A DNA stretch of 64,000 bases from the NCBI GenBank assembly GCA_036877525.1, contig JAZGTH010000013.1, positions 11,148,001 through 11,212,000 of the forward strand, in the 5' to 3' direction. Shown piece after piece: positions 11,234 to 23,219 of this stretch. A program made the position numbers and the translations under genes. Source of the DNA: Chromobotia macracanthus (lineage: Eukaryota > Chordata > Actinopteri > Cypriniformes > Botiidae). Numbering within the stretch: position 1 is the first letter of the stretch; each line of letters starts with the position of its first letter. The notes beneath the pieces are model-generated. The model worked only from the letters and a program-made list of their open reading frames with translations, was not told the DNA's origin and searched no databases.

Positions 11234-12600
11234 CTAAGAAATTGAGACAACATTACTGTAAATGTTGTCTATCAGTACAGTAGTGCATATGTGAGAAAAA
11301 CTGTCCTGTAAATGTGTGATCCTTGTTCCTATGGATCTGTACTGCCTGCCAGAGAGTAGGAGATCAGACAGGTGGTGGCATGGGTTTGTTGTTTCCTTGA
11401 TGATGTTAATGGCCTTAAAGAGATAGCGAGAGCAGGCAATGTTTTCCAGGGAGGGCAGTGAGCAGCCAGTGATTTGGAGAGAGAGACTTTCTTTTCTGCA
11501 ACAGTACAACCAGGGTATCTACACCAAAATGCAGTATGTTAACACACTTTTGATGGTGGAACGGTAAAATGTCACCAGCAGCTTCCCCTCTATAATGTTT
11601 TTTCTGAGCCCTCTCAGCAAGCGTAGCCGCTGCTGTAACTTGCTGAGGTGTTTGCAGACCAAGAGAGGTTGTCAGATATGTGCACTTCCAGGAATTTGAA
11701 GGTGTGGACACTTTCCACACAGTCCCTGTTGATGTAAAGTTGAGCCAGGTCAGCACTGTGTCTCTTGAAGTCCAGAATGAGATCTTTTATTTTACAATAT
11801 TTCAAGTTTCTTAACCTCATCCCTGTACACTGATTCATCACCTTTTGAGATAAGTTCAATCACTTTATTTTCATCAGAAAATTTGATGATGATGTTGGTA
11901 GCATGAGTGGGAGTGCAGTCATTTGTGTACAAGGAGTAAAGTAGAGGGCGCACATTGCAACCTTGTGGAGATCCAGTGCTGAGTGTGATGGTGGAGCGTG
12001 ACAGAGAGAGAGGCTGAAGATCTTTGTGAATACACCGGCAAGCTGGTTGACACAGGTTTTCAGTACCTTACTAGATACTTTGTCAGGGCCAGAGGCCTTT
12101 CTTGCATCTACCGTTTTGAGCACCCGTCTCACCTCTCGTTCCTGCAGGGTAAGAGGGCTGGTGCTAGGGGTTGGTGCAGGCAGTGAAAACAGGCTAAGAA
12201 ATGATTCAGTTCCTCAGTCAGTGAAGCATCTACATGGACAGTGCTTTGGGTATTGTTTTTGTAGTTGATGATACTCAGAATTACCTGTCACACTTTCCTT
12301 AGGTTGTTGTCTGTGAAATGATCCTTGAAAGAGATCTTTCTAAGAGAACCTTCTTTTGTGTGTCTTCTTGGCATGTTTGATGTCCTTCTTAGGTTAGCTC
12401 TAGCAGTACTATACAGAGCCTTGCATGCTTGTCTTCAAGTATGTTCGATTAAAGTCGCCCACTATAATGTACCCTCTGGATATGTTTGTTGGTGTTTGTT
12501 TACTGTATTGTATAAATGAGTGAGAGCTGCACTAATGTTAGCGTCTGGTGGAATGTAAACAGCAGTTACTATTACCATTGTAACTGTGTAAATAGAACAG
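11234..12600 (-). mobile_element. Decayed CR1/L2/Rex-type LINE (EN and RT remnants)
   Basis: The minus strand shows pieces of a non-LTR retrotransposon in order. An AP-endonuclease tail comes first (VYIPPDANISAALTHLYNTV, about 12,590-12,500, then GDFN around 12,445 in a shifted frame). A reverse transcriptase entry motif follows (VDARKASGPDKVSSKVLKTC, 11,860-12,132). Next are a thumb-like segment (VESVHTFKFLEVHISDNLSW, 11,614-11,859) and the terminal YRSIGTRITHLQDSF block (11,234-11,509). The catalytic RT blocks between the first two are deleted, and frames are broken repeatedly. The same family is seen on the plus strand at 51.5-52.2 kb with the FADD motif preserved. Confidence 0.8.
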
Positions 12601-14138
12601 CCTACATTTAACCCTCAACATTTTAAAATACGGCAAGCAGTGTTTGTCTGTGATTTTACTGTCATCAGTTATTGTTTATATAGATGCATAGTCCTCCTAC
12701 TCTACTCTTAGCCGTTTTTTTGTTTCTGTCCTGCCGATGAATAATGTGTCCTGCTAGCTGAACTGCATGCAGCTTTTGCTATCCAGGTTTCAGTTATTAT
12801 CATCATGCAGCACTCCCTAACGAGTCAATTTAATGTAATCTGTAGCTCCAACTTATCCATTTTGTGTGTTATTGATTTGGCATAAGTGAGAAAGATGCTC
12901 TGAAGTGGCGGTTTGTATGTGTAGCAGGGATATGTTGTTACACCAGATTATTCATTTTATTTATTTATGGTACTTTATTTTATTTTTAATTATTATTTGT
13001 TATGGGTAATGGTATTTTATTTTGAAAGAAGGTTGTGCGTTCTTATTAAAGGTTCACAGTATGCGCGTCGGCTGACGTCATACGTAATTGAGCGAAGGAA
13101 ATCGCGGCGCATTCTAGGCTCATCCTGTTTCTGGCGATGTTGTAAGAGGAGAGGGGCAATGCAGAGCAAGCGTTGCTGATGGTGCCTGTATGTTTACGTG
13201 TTTTAAATATACAGGCCACTACGACTAAATCACCAGTGACGGAAACCAGCTTTGTGTGGAAAGGTCTTTATTCACCTACAAAATTAACACAACGCAGAGG
13301 AACAAACGCTACATATAGTTGTTTACGTCGTCTGTTTAGTACGCCCACCCGACAGCGTCGCTTTTGCTTTCCCTCTGCCACCTGCAAGATAACAATCAAC
13401 AGAGATCCATGTGTTCTTGCTAATACCTCCGGTATGTTGTGATTTCACTGAAAATCATGTGTAATGGAGCGTTTGCACTGAAATTCATACTCTATTAATT
13501 TCTGACATCTGTAAACAAAGGTTGCCTTGCAAATCCCTTTTAACAAACTCAAAAACAAACACAAATTCACACAAAGAAAACACCAAAGAGATACTGTGTT
13601 CGTACACGCCATCATCTTGGTTGTCTTTTCAACCTTAAAAAAAGCTTTTGTTTTACAAATTTGGCACAGAGGAACAAAAACACAAGCACAGAGAGATGTA
13701 TAGTGAACTGTACATCCTGCAGGGAAACATGCTGTAGAAACAGTAAAGCTTGATCTCATTAGTATTGAATTAACCTAGTCAAACCTTTGTCCTGAACTAT
13801 GCAAATTCAACCTCATGTTCTTTTTTAATAAAGTAATGTCTGTTAAATACAGTATTTATTAAATCTAAATGGAGTGTAATTCTGACCAAAAACTTTCACT
13901 TTGTTGCAGAATAAATTACAATTTTTTGGTGACAAATTGGTTTTGTGTATTTGTTTTTGTGAGACTACATCTGCTTTTCTGAAAAAACCTTAGAAAAAAA
14001 CCTAAGCAAGCCACCCATAGTGCTGCCCATAACTTCCAATCAAATTCTTTGTCGATCATGTTATTTGTTCTGGATTTTCATCACACATTGCTACTATATG
14101 GAATATAGTGCACAAGTCATATGGACTACTTTATGGTG
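12601..14138. other. Mostly unassigned; CpG-rich patch with CRE-like site
   Basis: 13,040-13,440 is less AT-rich than its surroundings and holds several CpGs, including TGACGTCA (13,074-13,081, a consensus cAMP-response element) followed by TACGTAA. An AG acceptor-like site follows a TTTTAAATATACAG tract at about 13,215. The patch may be part of an unrecognised LTR or an isolated promoter. I see no protein homology. The rest is AT-rich. Confidence 0.35.
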
Positions 14139-14143
14139 CTTTT

Positions 14144-14621
14144 TTTGGAGATTAACATATTATTATTATTATTAACATACTATTTTTTGAAAGAGGGAAC
14201 TGTCACCTGAGTACTAATTCCATTTTGACTACATTACCCATAAGGCCGCATACTGTGGATTGATCATTTCCTGCTCATCTGTTCCTCATTTCCCCGCTAC
14301 TATATAAGTTGCATACAAACACTCACATGGTGCAAAGTCTTGTTTTGCCCTGGTGACAATTCTGAGTGGTCTCTTTACCCTTTGTGGATTATCTGTTTAC
14401 TATCTTGTTTTTCTGTTTTTTTCCCCCCGTTTGCTGCATGCCCCGATCACTGGACTGTTTTTGGATATTTGATTGTTTGCTGCCTGCCTCGACTCTAGCC
14501 TGTCCCCCGTTTATGATTCTGTTTGTTTTACGTATATCTGTTTATTGGTTTTGACCCTGCCTGTCTGATTTTTGATAATAAAGCTATAAATGGATCCTCG
14601 TTTATCTGACCCATCATTACA
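14144..14621 (+). repeat. Solo LTR of the 38-kb gypsy family (5' end worn)
   Basis: From AGAGGGAACTGTC onward it matches the LTRs at 31,599 and 38,103: GACTACATTACCCATA, then AGTCTTGTTTTGCCCTGG, GATTGTTTGCTGCCTGCC and ATGGATCCTCG, ending CCATCATTACA. The first 50 bp are replaced by a TTATTATT stretch. A possible target duplication CTTTT flanks it (14,139-14,143 and 14,622-14,626). Confidence 0.75.
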
Positions 14622-15059
14622 CTTTTTGTCCCCATTAGTACTATATGGCTTTGGGGATGGAACGCATTTGATTGCTTCTTAGCCTCACAGTATCTGTGCA
14701 AAGATGCCCCAGCCTGACCCGCTGCCGCATTGGCCTTGCCAACCAAACTAGATGTAACATGGTTTAGAAGGCAAACAAAATACAGACATACTGTGTGTGT
14801 TACCCGCCACAAGGTAGCGTGGGCAGAGTGGTACACACTTTGTGTGTACAAACTTCTAAGAACTCATATTTCTCTCTTTTTTCCCCTTTTTTTAGCTGCG
14901 TCCTAAAAGCTGATATCTTCTTGCTTCCTCATGCTTAGACCTTACTCACAGGCAGACAACATAAATATGCTAATGACATTTTGCAGGTGTCTTTTAAAGT
15001 CTTTGTGGCACACAATGAAACATTACATGACCTTGACCTGCCTATAAATAGGTGTGATT
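14622..15059. other. Worn repeat, possibly internal part of the inverted-terminus family
   Basis: AACTAGATGTAACATGG (about 14,745) resembles AGCTGGATGTGACATGG at 36,731 in the element at 35.8-37.3 kb. No coding signal. Confidence 0.3.
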
Positions 15060-15165
15060 ACATACATTAATACATGTGTTCCAGCTCAGGTGCACCTGAA
15101 GCGTATTTCCCATAGCGTCAAGCCATGACGCAACGTTCAGTTCCCTCGAAAGGAAACACTTGGTT
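15060..15165. mobile_element. Terminal fragment of the inverted-terminus (DIRS-like) family
   Basis: TTTCCCATAGCGTCAAGCCATGACGCAACGTTCAGTTCCCTCGAAAGG-type end, here at about 15,107-15,155. Its counterparts are at 18.7-19.8 kb and 37.2-37.3 kb. CATAGCGTCAnnnnnTGACGC is an internal dyad typical of these ends. Confidence 0.5.
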
Positions 15166-15216
15166 TAGTTCATTCATTGTTGATTATTGTTCAATGTAGA
15201 TGTTGTTGTAGTTGGG

Positions 15217-15822
15217 TACACTGTAACAAATTGCTGTAAAAACAGCCAAATTCTACAGTAAACTGCTGCATTCCAAAAAATTCAGTAATATCCTGTAGAA
15301 AATTGCATTGCAAACTGCATTCTGGGTACTATTTGTTGGTTGCCTGCAGCATTATACTGTGAATTTACAACACTCAGATTCCACACTGTGTCCCAAATCA
15401 CACCCTTTACGCTTATTTACAAATTTATTGTAAAATGCACAGTATCTTGCTGGCAAAACAGGAGGACTCTAAATCATTTATTAATTATTTATCATGCTTC
15501 CACAGTTCATAGCAAGATACAGTATTACAGTAGATTGTACAAAAATACAGTAAATATAATATTTACTTTTAAATCTAGAGCAAAAGTAAAAGTAATTATT
15601 TTTGTTACACGTTAAGTGCACTGTAAACAACTGCTGTGGATTTAACAGTAAATGTTTACAAAAAAGCTAATGTTTTGCTATGAATTGTGGAAGCATGATA
15701 AATAATTGTAGCTTTTACAGCAGCATGGTATTTTTACAGTTTAATTGTACCTAATGATTTACAGTACTTCTAAGTTGTTGTTTTTTACAGTCTTACTGGC
15801 AACTTTTTATAGTGTATGTTTA
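15217..15822. mobile_element. Inverted-repeat (MITE-like) element of the 'CTGTAAAAA' type
   Basis: The left end (TACACTGTAACAAATTGCTG) and the complement of the right end (TACACTATAAAAAGTTGCCA) match. The interior is filled with TTTACAGTA / TACTGTA motifs. There is no ORF with domain content. Consistent with a non-autonomous DNA transposon; superfamily not assigned. Confidence 0.6.
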
Positions 15823-16081
15823 ATGCTTCAGTTTATTCTCTGTGTTTCTTTCATATCTCTTTATCTAAGTTTTGGATTATTATATTAAAGATGTTAGGTT
15901 TTTATTCCTGAGTTTTGGATTACCTGCCATCACAACAGTGTTACAATATGCCACTTTACCTGAATTTTACCATCAATTCATAGGCCAGTATTTGTAGTAT
16001 TTGTAATACATGCAGTGATCCTGAGTTCAGTGTGATACTGAATATCTGCTGTTTGATTATTGACTATATAATACATAATAT

Positions 16082-16561
16082 TGTAAGGGGGCTGAGGCAG
16101 AAGCTGAAGCAGGATCCAGTTGCGGATGTTTATTGGGGTTATCAAACGAGTCGTGATCCATAATCAAAGTCAAAAGTACAGGCAAAGGGTCGTGATAAAC
16201 ATAGACAGTCCAACCATGCAACACAACAAAAGGGAGAGACGTAAATCAGAGGTCATAAATCCAGGCAGAGAATCGATATCTAAACAAACAGTCCAATCCA
16301 GGCGTCAAACAAAGGGGCAAGGCAAAAATCAGAAAACGAGAACCAAACAATAGGTAAGACACAGGAAATCAGGCAGTAAAAGAGAATGCTCAGTAGTCAG
16401 GTGTAAAGCTGGCAATACTTCGCAACGTGGCCATGTGGCAGCAAGGTTTATATAGATGCCAAACAGGAAGTAAGTTCAGAGTTCAAAGTTCAGAGTTCAG
16501 CAGAGGGAGCATGAGCAGTCAGTATTCCGGTGAGGGCTCCCTCTGCTGGCGTGATGTTACA
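16082..16561 (-). repeat. Solo LTR of the chromodomain gypsy family
   Basis: 480 bp, minus orientation, starting TGTAACATCACGCC and ending CCCCCTTACA. It is flanked by a perfect 5-bp duplication AATAT (16,077-16,081 and 16,562-16,566), so it formed by LTR-LTR recombination after insertion. It is the fuller version of the LTR at 1344-1711. Confidence 0.93.
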
Positions 16562-16566
16562 AATAT

Positions 16567-18350
16567 ATAATTATACAATATATATAAAAACTGACAGAAG
16601 TGGGGTAAGATTGGGATCAGGATATGCAGGTTCAAGGATAAACATGTTGAGCATACACTGACCACTGCACAAGCACAAATGCTTGTAAAGTTTGGAAAGT
16701 GCAGTCCTATATGATATGTATTCATTAAAGTTAAATTCATTTTTTTATGCGAAATATTTCATACTTTAAAATTAACCTCTCATTTGTGGCCTATTTGATA
16801 CTGCTGGCTCTTAAATATGTGGCCTTTTAAATAACCTCTGAATGGAAAGTGAAGCTGTTGTCATATTTTATCCCATGGCCTTGATACAATAATTTGTCAG
16901 CAAATGTGTTCTAAGATATATCTCTAAGTTTTAGATTGACAGTTTAGAAGACAGCACAAGAGAGACTGGCAATGTTTCTCAGCTCTGACCCAGATAAGGG
17001 AAGATTCTTGTGCTCTTTAAGCAGAGAGCAGCTTGAGTGGCGTGGTGGCCTAGTTAGCAGTGGTTTGAAGAGCAGCCATTCATCACATTAAACCATTTCT
17101 CTAACACAATGAGGCACCCCAGTCATCAGAATCATGTTACTTGACAACACAAGCCTTTCTTGTTTTGGCACATAAATGCATTGATAGACACCTTATGATT
17201 AAATGTGATGTGTTTGAAACTCAGATATGTTTTGTTTTCAGCAGTCTGCAGCTTTCCTGAATTTATTGAATTCTTAAATTAAAGGTTGTTTATTATTGAC
17301 GCATGACTACACCATCAAAAAGGCTTTGATGTATAGAAAAGTTCTTTATCTTAGTTGTCAAACCTGGAAAAACTTTAAACTGTCAGCTGATGCCAGTACT
17401 GCATCCTGCTTGATGGTCAAACCATCCTAATGTCAAGGTAAATTGGTCTCATGTATTTAAAAATCTACTATGACACAAAATTTGTGACAGAATAGAAAAA
17501 AAGGGCAACCAAATTCCACCAGCTAGTTTGTCAATAACAAAAAAAAACAATTGCATCTACATTTTGATCATAGCACCTCTTGCTCTCAATGTCAGAGTAA
17601 TAGACTAACTACTATTTGCTTTATAGAGTAATTTCTCTGTTATGGTGCAAATATTGTTTCTTTAAGAAAGGAGTTTTAAGAAAACATCTACAAGAATACA
17701 TGCTTACTTCATTCCAAGCCCTTTATTTTTCTTTAAAATACAAAAAGAGGTGCTAGGCAGAACAGCTCTTTTCAATACAATGAACATTTTAGTGTTAATG
17801 TTATGTTATGTATGTGCATGTGTTATGTATGTCCCTTTCTTACAAAAAGAATTCTTGTTTTTCCTCTTCTTATTGCTGAATATACATTTTTGACTTTACA
17901 AATATTTTACCTTGCGCAAGCAAATCATATACAAAAATATACATATTCTCTCTGAGGGCATTTTCAGACCTGTAGGTTGTTTGCTTTGTTCCAAAACTGG
18001 GAGTAAAATTGTTACAATGTTGCAATTTCTTACTGGTTCAGTTTGCTTTCACAAGGCAATATTTCCATTTTGACGAAAATGTATTAAACCATATTCGAGT
18101 TCAAACTGTCCCCTTACTGGTCAGAGCTTACGTCCTCGGAATGCTCATCCACGGAGGCTATAAATTGACATTAAACCAGAGACCGCTTTATGTTGTGTGT
18201 TCTAGCAAAAGTTACTTTTTCAAAGAAAAGAGAAAAAAAGAAAATGACATCTTTGAGCCATTCTTCCAAAAGAGGCGTTCCACCTTCTCACAGCCCATCT
18301 CTGTAGATGATCCTCAGTTTTGTTTGGAGTGATTGATTGTGGAGGAACTT
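16567..18350. other. No gene recognised
   Basis: AT-rich DNA. A block at 18,010-18,240 has moderate complexity (GCTTACGTCCTCGGAATGC, then CACGGAGGCTATAAATTG) and may be a worn repeat. No splice-compatible coding exon found. Confidence 0.45.
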
Positions 18351-18351
18351 T

Positions 18352-18460
18352 ATTCCTTGAGGATACTGTATGTATCCTCAAGGAATGAGGATACATACAG
18401 TATCCTCATTCATGCAGGCTCACACATGCATGAATGCATGTGTGAGCACTCATGCATTCA
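18352..18460. repeat. Cluster of perfect palindromes
   Basis: ATTCCTTGAGGATAC / TGTAT / GTATCCTCAAGGAAT (18,352-18,386) overlaps GAGGATACTGTATGTATCCTC (18,359-18,379) paired with its exact complement at 18,387-18,407. The two hairpins therefore compete. A third, GCTCACACATGCAT-GA-ATGCATGTGTGAGC, lies at 18,418-18,447, followed by two direct GTGAGCACTCATG copies. Confidence 0.9.
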
Positions 18461-18719
18461 TGCACTCGTGAGCACTCATGTTTCCTATCAAAATGCTCCG
18501 CTTTTACCTGTAATATTTATATGCTATTTGCATAGTGTTCTGAATGTAAGTCTGCATATAGTGCACTGAGAGTAAGTGAACTTATGACACTTATGACACA
18601 TGAGAGTAAGTGACACTTATGTGAGTGAGATCAATACTTCCGCTTTTGATATGTTGTTGTGGACAACTATGGCGGTTGTCTAATAAAAGGAGTTATTTGT
18701 TGCGAGATTTTTGGCATTA

Positions 18720-19845
18720 AACACACATGCTTCCTGAGAAGGGAACAAGACACTGTGTCTGGTTTGATGCTATGGGAAACGCCTGCGATGTGACTGTTGT
18801 TTGAATCTCATGTCTAAGCACACCAATGTAATTGGCCCATAGCACTGCCTGACACGCATAAGGTGCACTTGCGAGTATAATAGGGCACCTGTAGAGCATG
18901 TCATCAAGTTCTTTGTCTGAAGGAGACGTAGACAGGCACCCAAAAGGCATAGCAATGAGATGCAGTCTCAAGGAAACAAGGTTACATATGTAAACGAGAG
19001 ACATTCCCTTTCGAGGGAACTTGACACTGCATCTGGTTTGACGCTATGGAGAACGCATGAGGAGCGACTGCCACATGGTCTGTGTTGAAGCACAATCAGC
19101 ATAGGCATTACTCAAATGGCCTACTCCCGCACTGCTGTTGACAAAAATACCTCTTTCTGGGCCACTGCCCAAATGCAAAGCACACTAATACCCAGGGAGG
19201 TGTTTGACACAGGACTCGAACACCAGTCTCCCAGGCCAGCGGAGTTCTACTCCTGCTCTGGGCTAGAGCTTTAGGGGTAGAGGAGTTCTACTCTACCCAC
19301 TCTAGGGCAGCTCTAGGGCAGCCTTTCAGCAGGAAAGTGAGAATGCCTCCTGCGGACCCTGTGATGAGCCTCCGCCTAGCCTCAGCAATGGCGAGAGCTG
19401 ATCCAGGCTCACCTGGACAGACAGCCAGACAAAAGCGAGGCTTCTCCACTGAAAAGCACTTGCAATGTGCGCCCACAGCTACCTCGAGAGTTGAGAGCAC
19501 CTGTTCTTCACCCCGGCAAACAACACAGAATTTGCGTGTGTCCTCTGGTGTCAGAACCTGGAGGCATGCACTTTTTGAAGTTATTTGCAGCTAGGTCTAT
19601 TGGCGCTTTGACACAAGAACAACAGACAAATGGCTCCTGAACACAAAAAAAGCTGATGACATGCTCTACAGATGCCCTATTATACTCACGAGGGCACCTG
19701 ATGTGCATCAGGCACTGCCGTGAGCCAATTACATTGGCATCATTAGACATAAGATTCAGACAGCGGTCACAGCCAAGGCGTTCCCCATAGCGTCAAACCA
19801 GATGCAGTGTCGAGTTCCCTCAAAGGGGAACTCAGCATCTCATTC
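18720..19845. mobile_element. Element with about 180-bp inverted terminal repeats (DIRS-like family)
   Basis: The left arm (about 18,727-18,905) is inverted in the right arm (about 19,648-19,840). GACACTGTGTCTGGTTTGATGC faces GCGTCAAACCAGATGCAGTGTC, and GGGCACCTGTAGAGCATGTCATC faces GATGACATGCTCTACAGATGCCC. A second terminus-like unit (TTGACACTGCATCTGGTTTGACGC, 19,021) sits inside. The interior has no intact coding sequence. I assign it to the DIRS-like ends by similarity to 27.5 and 35.8 kb; this could also be a non-autonomous derivative. Confidence 0.6.
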
Positions 19846-20600
19846 CTGCTTTTTCAAGGAACAGTCAAGTAACCTGAGGGATTCATAAACTATATGTCTA
19901 AACAAACCAAGCTAAAGAAGAAAAGGGACAGGTTTTGAAACAAACAAAGGAATAAAAATGGAAATGCCCTGGGAATAAAAAATGCAATCTTTACATTAAT
20001 CAGATCTGAATTGTAAAACCATATACCTGTTCAACTGATGTTTTGATATTGACTCTGATGGAGGACTATGTATGCCTGTGTTTTCCGCTCACTGCCTAAA
20101 AATGATAAATGAAAAAAGTCTCATCAAAAGTCTTTTAAATTCTTTCATCTATTTAACAACTACTGTCTACTGACAGTAATCTTTGTGAGAACTGATTTAA
20201 ACACACAAACACATGTAAGCTACACAAAAACACACATGCACTCCCAGATATAATCAGTGGTACTTTTGAAGTCTGAACAGTATGATGCATAACTATTATA
20301 GGTCATTTCGTTAATATTAAATAATATTAAATAATAAATATTTGATTTTTAAAAAAAATTTACAGAAGCAAGACCAAAATAAATACTGAGGAAAGGCAAA
20401 CTATTAAATTTCATTGGTGAATAGTTACTAAGTAATCCACTAATTTGTAGAGGCGTGTCAAAATGACAATTTTCACCTGATATTTGGAGCCATATTAACG
20501 GGTGAAAATGATTTGAGAAAGATGCCAGCATCATTATTTTATTTTTACACAGAGGTTGTTAAATGTATTAGTAAAATATGATGACTTTAGCAATCATTGT
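19846..20600. other. No gene recognised
   Basis: AT-rich; no repeat or exon that I can name. Confidence 0.45.
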
Positions 20601-20629
20601 TACATTATATACCAATATACATCATTATA

Positions 20630-20820
20630 TATGGGGATGGTTCAAATTGAGAAAAAGGCACTTTATGTGTTTTTCTACAAAGTTTGCATGCCTGTAACCA
20701 CAGACGTTTTAGAGTGATTTTAATTTTTTCATCTCTTTTGGGGAGCGACGTTTTTGCTACAGTCCCAGAGATATGGGGATCTAAATGTGTCTTCCTGAGT
20801 AAACTGTTAAATTGCAAAAA
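20630..20820 (-). repeat. Repeat related to 23.75-24.02 kb, opposite orientation
   Basis: The complement of 20,765-20,815 reads GCAATTTAACAGTTTACTCA followed by CATTTAGATCCCCATATCTCTGG, nearly as at 23,835-24,005. Confidence 0.6.
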
Positions 20821-21424
20821 TATTCTAAGTTAATCTGATTAATTTTCAGTCAAACACCAAATGTGGGTTACTTTTTTGTAAAAATCTGGTGCTTCATTTC
20901 TTTAAAGAGGAATGTCTGAAGAACATATTATGTTGAAGCCAGAAATGTACTTACATTTAGTTATTCACATAAAAACACGCTCTCTGATTGAACCAACCAA
21001 TGGGTGAACCAGGCCCTGCATATGTGTGCAGGCAACAGGTTTCACTCTCTACTAGACTTGCTTCTGAAGGTGCCTGCTTGCAAACTGGCACCTCAGTTCA
21101 TTTGGCCATATCTCATTAACAAGGTGGTAAGCCCGTTGGCGATGTGCCTGAGGCTTCCCCCCAGTCTGGGACATCTCCATCCATGTGTCCCGATCCAATT
21201 CAGACTCAGCCCCCCTGAGTCCCCTAACTCCCCTGCTCCCTGTCTGATCGATGGGGTCACTGCTTTCACTGTAAGGAGGCTCTTAGATTCCAGGATTGTC
21301 TTTTGGTCTGACACAGTCCCCCCTAGTCTCCTCCCCCTGTGTGTGTGTTTGTTAGCCACATGCTGATTCTGTAGCCATGGAATCCTCCTATTGGAGCGAT
21401 CTCTGTGCTTGTTCATCAGCATAA

Positions 21425-22387
21425 TTGTTCTTACCTGTTTCTTGTTCCCTAGTTAGTTTATGCTCTTTATATATACCTTGTGTCTTCTTGCGGACTCTTT
21501 GGGGACTACTTCATTTTCCTGTTCCTGTTTCATTTTGTTTTCTTGCTGACCTTATCTGGAACATATTCTCACCTCCCTCATCTTGTCCTATGCCATCTTT
21601 CATCCATCTGGATTTCTGTCCAGACTCCTTCTCACCCAACTTCCCTCTCCCGCCTCCTCTCATTCCTTTGTTTCCTCCCACGTCGTCCATGTCACTGGAG
21701 CCTGTCCGGAGGCTGGAGGATCCTTCAACTCTGCCTCTTGCCTTCAACGCCGCCTCTTGCCTTCAACGCCCAGACTCCTCCTCAGCCCTAGGACCCTCCA
21801 CCTGGACTTCTAGCTCCCTCGTCATCACTGTCACCCGTCTGTCCACTAGCTCCACCGGGCTCTCTCATCCCTCCAGCTCCACCTTGGTCGGTCGTCGACC
21901 CACCATTGCCTCCAGCTGCGATGGGCTCTTTCCTCCCTCCCTCCAGCTCCTCCTTGGTACTCCTTGTCACCCAAGTCCCCTCCAGGGCTCCTTCCATCAA
22001 CACCACCCTGGTCTCCTGTTTGTCCTTCACCCCATGCCTTCCTCCTCAGTTGTTCCTCTTATGGCGCGAGGACGTGCCTTCCAGGAGGGGGGAGTTCTGT
22101 CACAGTTATGGACACTTATGTCTTGTTCTTTTGGTTTCCTTGGTCTTTGTTTTGGTTTAGTTCCTGTTTTACCTTATTTGGTCATTTTCCTGTTCTTGTT
22201 TAGTCATTAGTTAATTCCCATTACCTGTTTGCCCCTTGTCATCTACACTATTTAGTTCCCCTTTCCCTTCAGATCTTTGTCGGTTATTGTTTCTGTATGG
22301 TGTTTCTGTTTACGTATGTTTCTGTGGATTGTAATAAAGCCTGTCTTGGATATTCCTCTGTCTGCTCCTTCTCCCGTGTTCCTGTCA
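21425..22387 (+). mobile_element. 3' part of a non-autonomous LTR element with proline/serine-rich internal region
   Basis: A Ser/Pro-rich frame (261 codons from 21,425) made of repeated CTCCAGCTCC / CTCCTC motifs runs through GAGGACGTGCCTTCCAGGAGGGGGGAGTTC into a terminal LTR. The purine tract directly before the LTR is the plus-strand primer. There is no protease, RT or integrase. It resembles the element at 3.3-5.7 kb in design, but the LTR is different. The 5' LTR is not found, and the left boundary is unclear (possibly near 20,990). Confidence 0.55.
22098..22387 (+). repeat. 3' LTR of the proline/serine-rich element
   Basis: About 290 bp from TGTCACAGTTATGG after the purine tract to GTTCCTGTCA, with AATAAA at about 22,333. 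Confidence 0.6.
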
Positions 22388-22499
22388 GCCATGTAGCGAA
22401 AATGTGTTTAAGAGAAATTAATAGTGAAGCTTGTTCAATGATAGATATGTCATATATGAACAAGTTTACTCAAAATTAATGTTAATATGTTCTCCACCA

Positions 22500-22552
22500 A
22501 TCCCTGTGTAAGGGAAACATATATACATATACATACATACATACATACATAC

Positions 22553-22622
<70 letters not shown>
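22500..22622. repeat. Microsatellite (CATA)n-(TA)n
   Basis: CATACATACATA followed by about 62 bp of pure TA. Confidence 0.95.
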
Positions 22623-22623
<1 letters not shown>

Positions 22624-22839
22624 TGATCTGGGGAATTCTTAATCAATGTAATACATTGATTTAACTCTTGTAGAGCATGTAGCAAAGATCAGCAGAATTA
22701 GGGACTCTTAATTCTGAAGATTATAAGCATGAACCAGCACCACAATTATGTAGCAAATCGAATGTCAAATCAATGAAACAGTGTTGTTTAAAACACCATT
22801 TCATTTGTGGAACGAAACTCAAAGGGGAATACATATAAT

Positions 22840-23183
22840 TAATCATCATTAAATATACATATTTTGTAGTACCTGATCAGCAGGGATGATTCCAAATATC
22901 AGCTTTTGCATTCGTCCAGCGAGTGCATACGCGGTCTTATTGAATCTAAGAAACATTATTTGTCTGGCCTTGAAAACAATGCTTCTCTGCTTTAACAGGA
23001 CTTTAGAGCAGGTCGAAAGATTGAACACAGTTTAAGTGACCTTATTTGTGAGCATTAAACGCAGCAACAATCAAGGGTGGATACATATAGGTGTTTATTA
23101 AACTACACTACAGGGGAACATGTAACATATAACTAGACAAAAACCTACACACACTAAACACATAACCAAAAGTAAGGAGAGCA

Positions 23184-23219
<36 letters not shown>

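Noticed and set aside
21480..22203. Several long overlapping ORFs on both strands
   Set aside because: All reflect CTCC-rich repeat composition of the non-autonomous LTR element. Only the frame running into the purine tract and LTR was kept as part of that element.
22500..22622. Candidate origin or regulatory AT tract
   Set aside because: Plain (CATA)n/(TA)n microsatellite.
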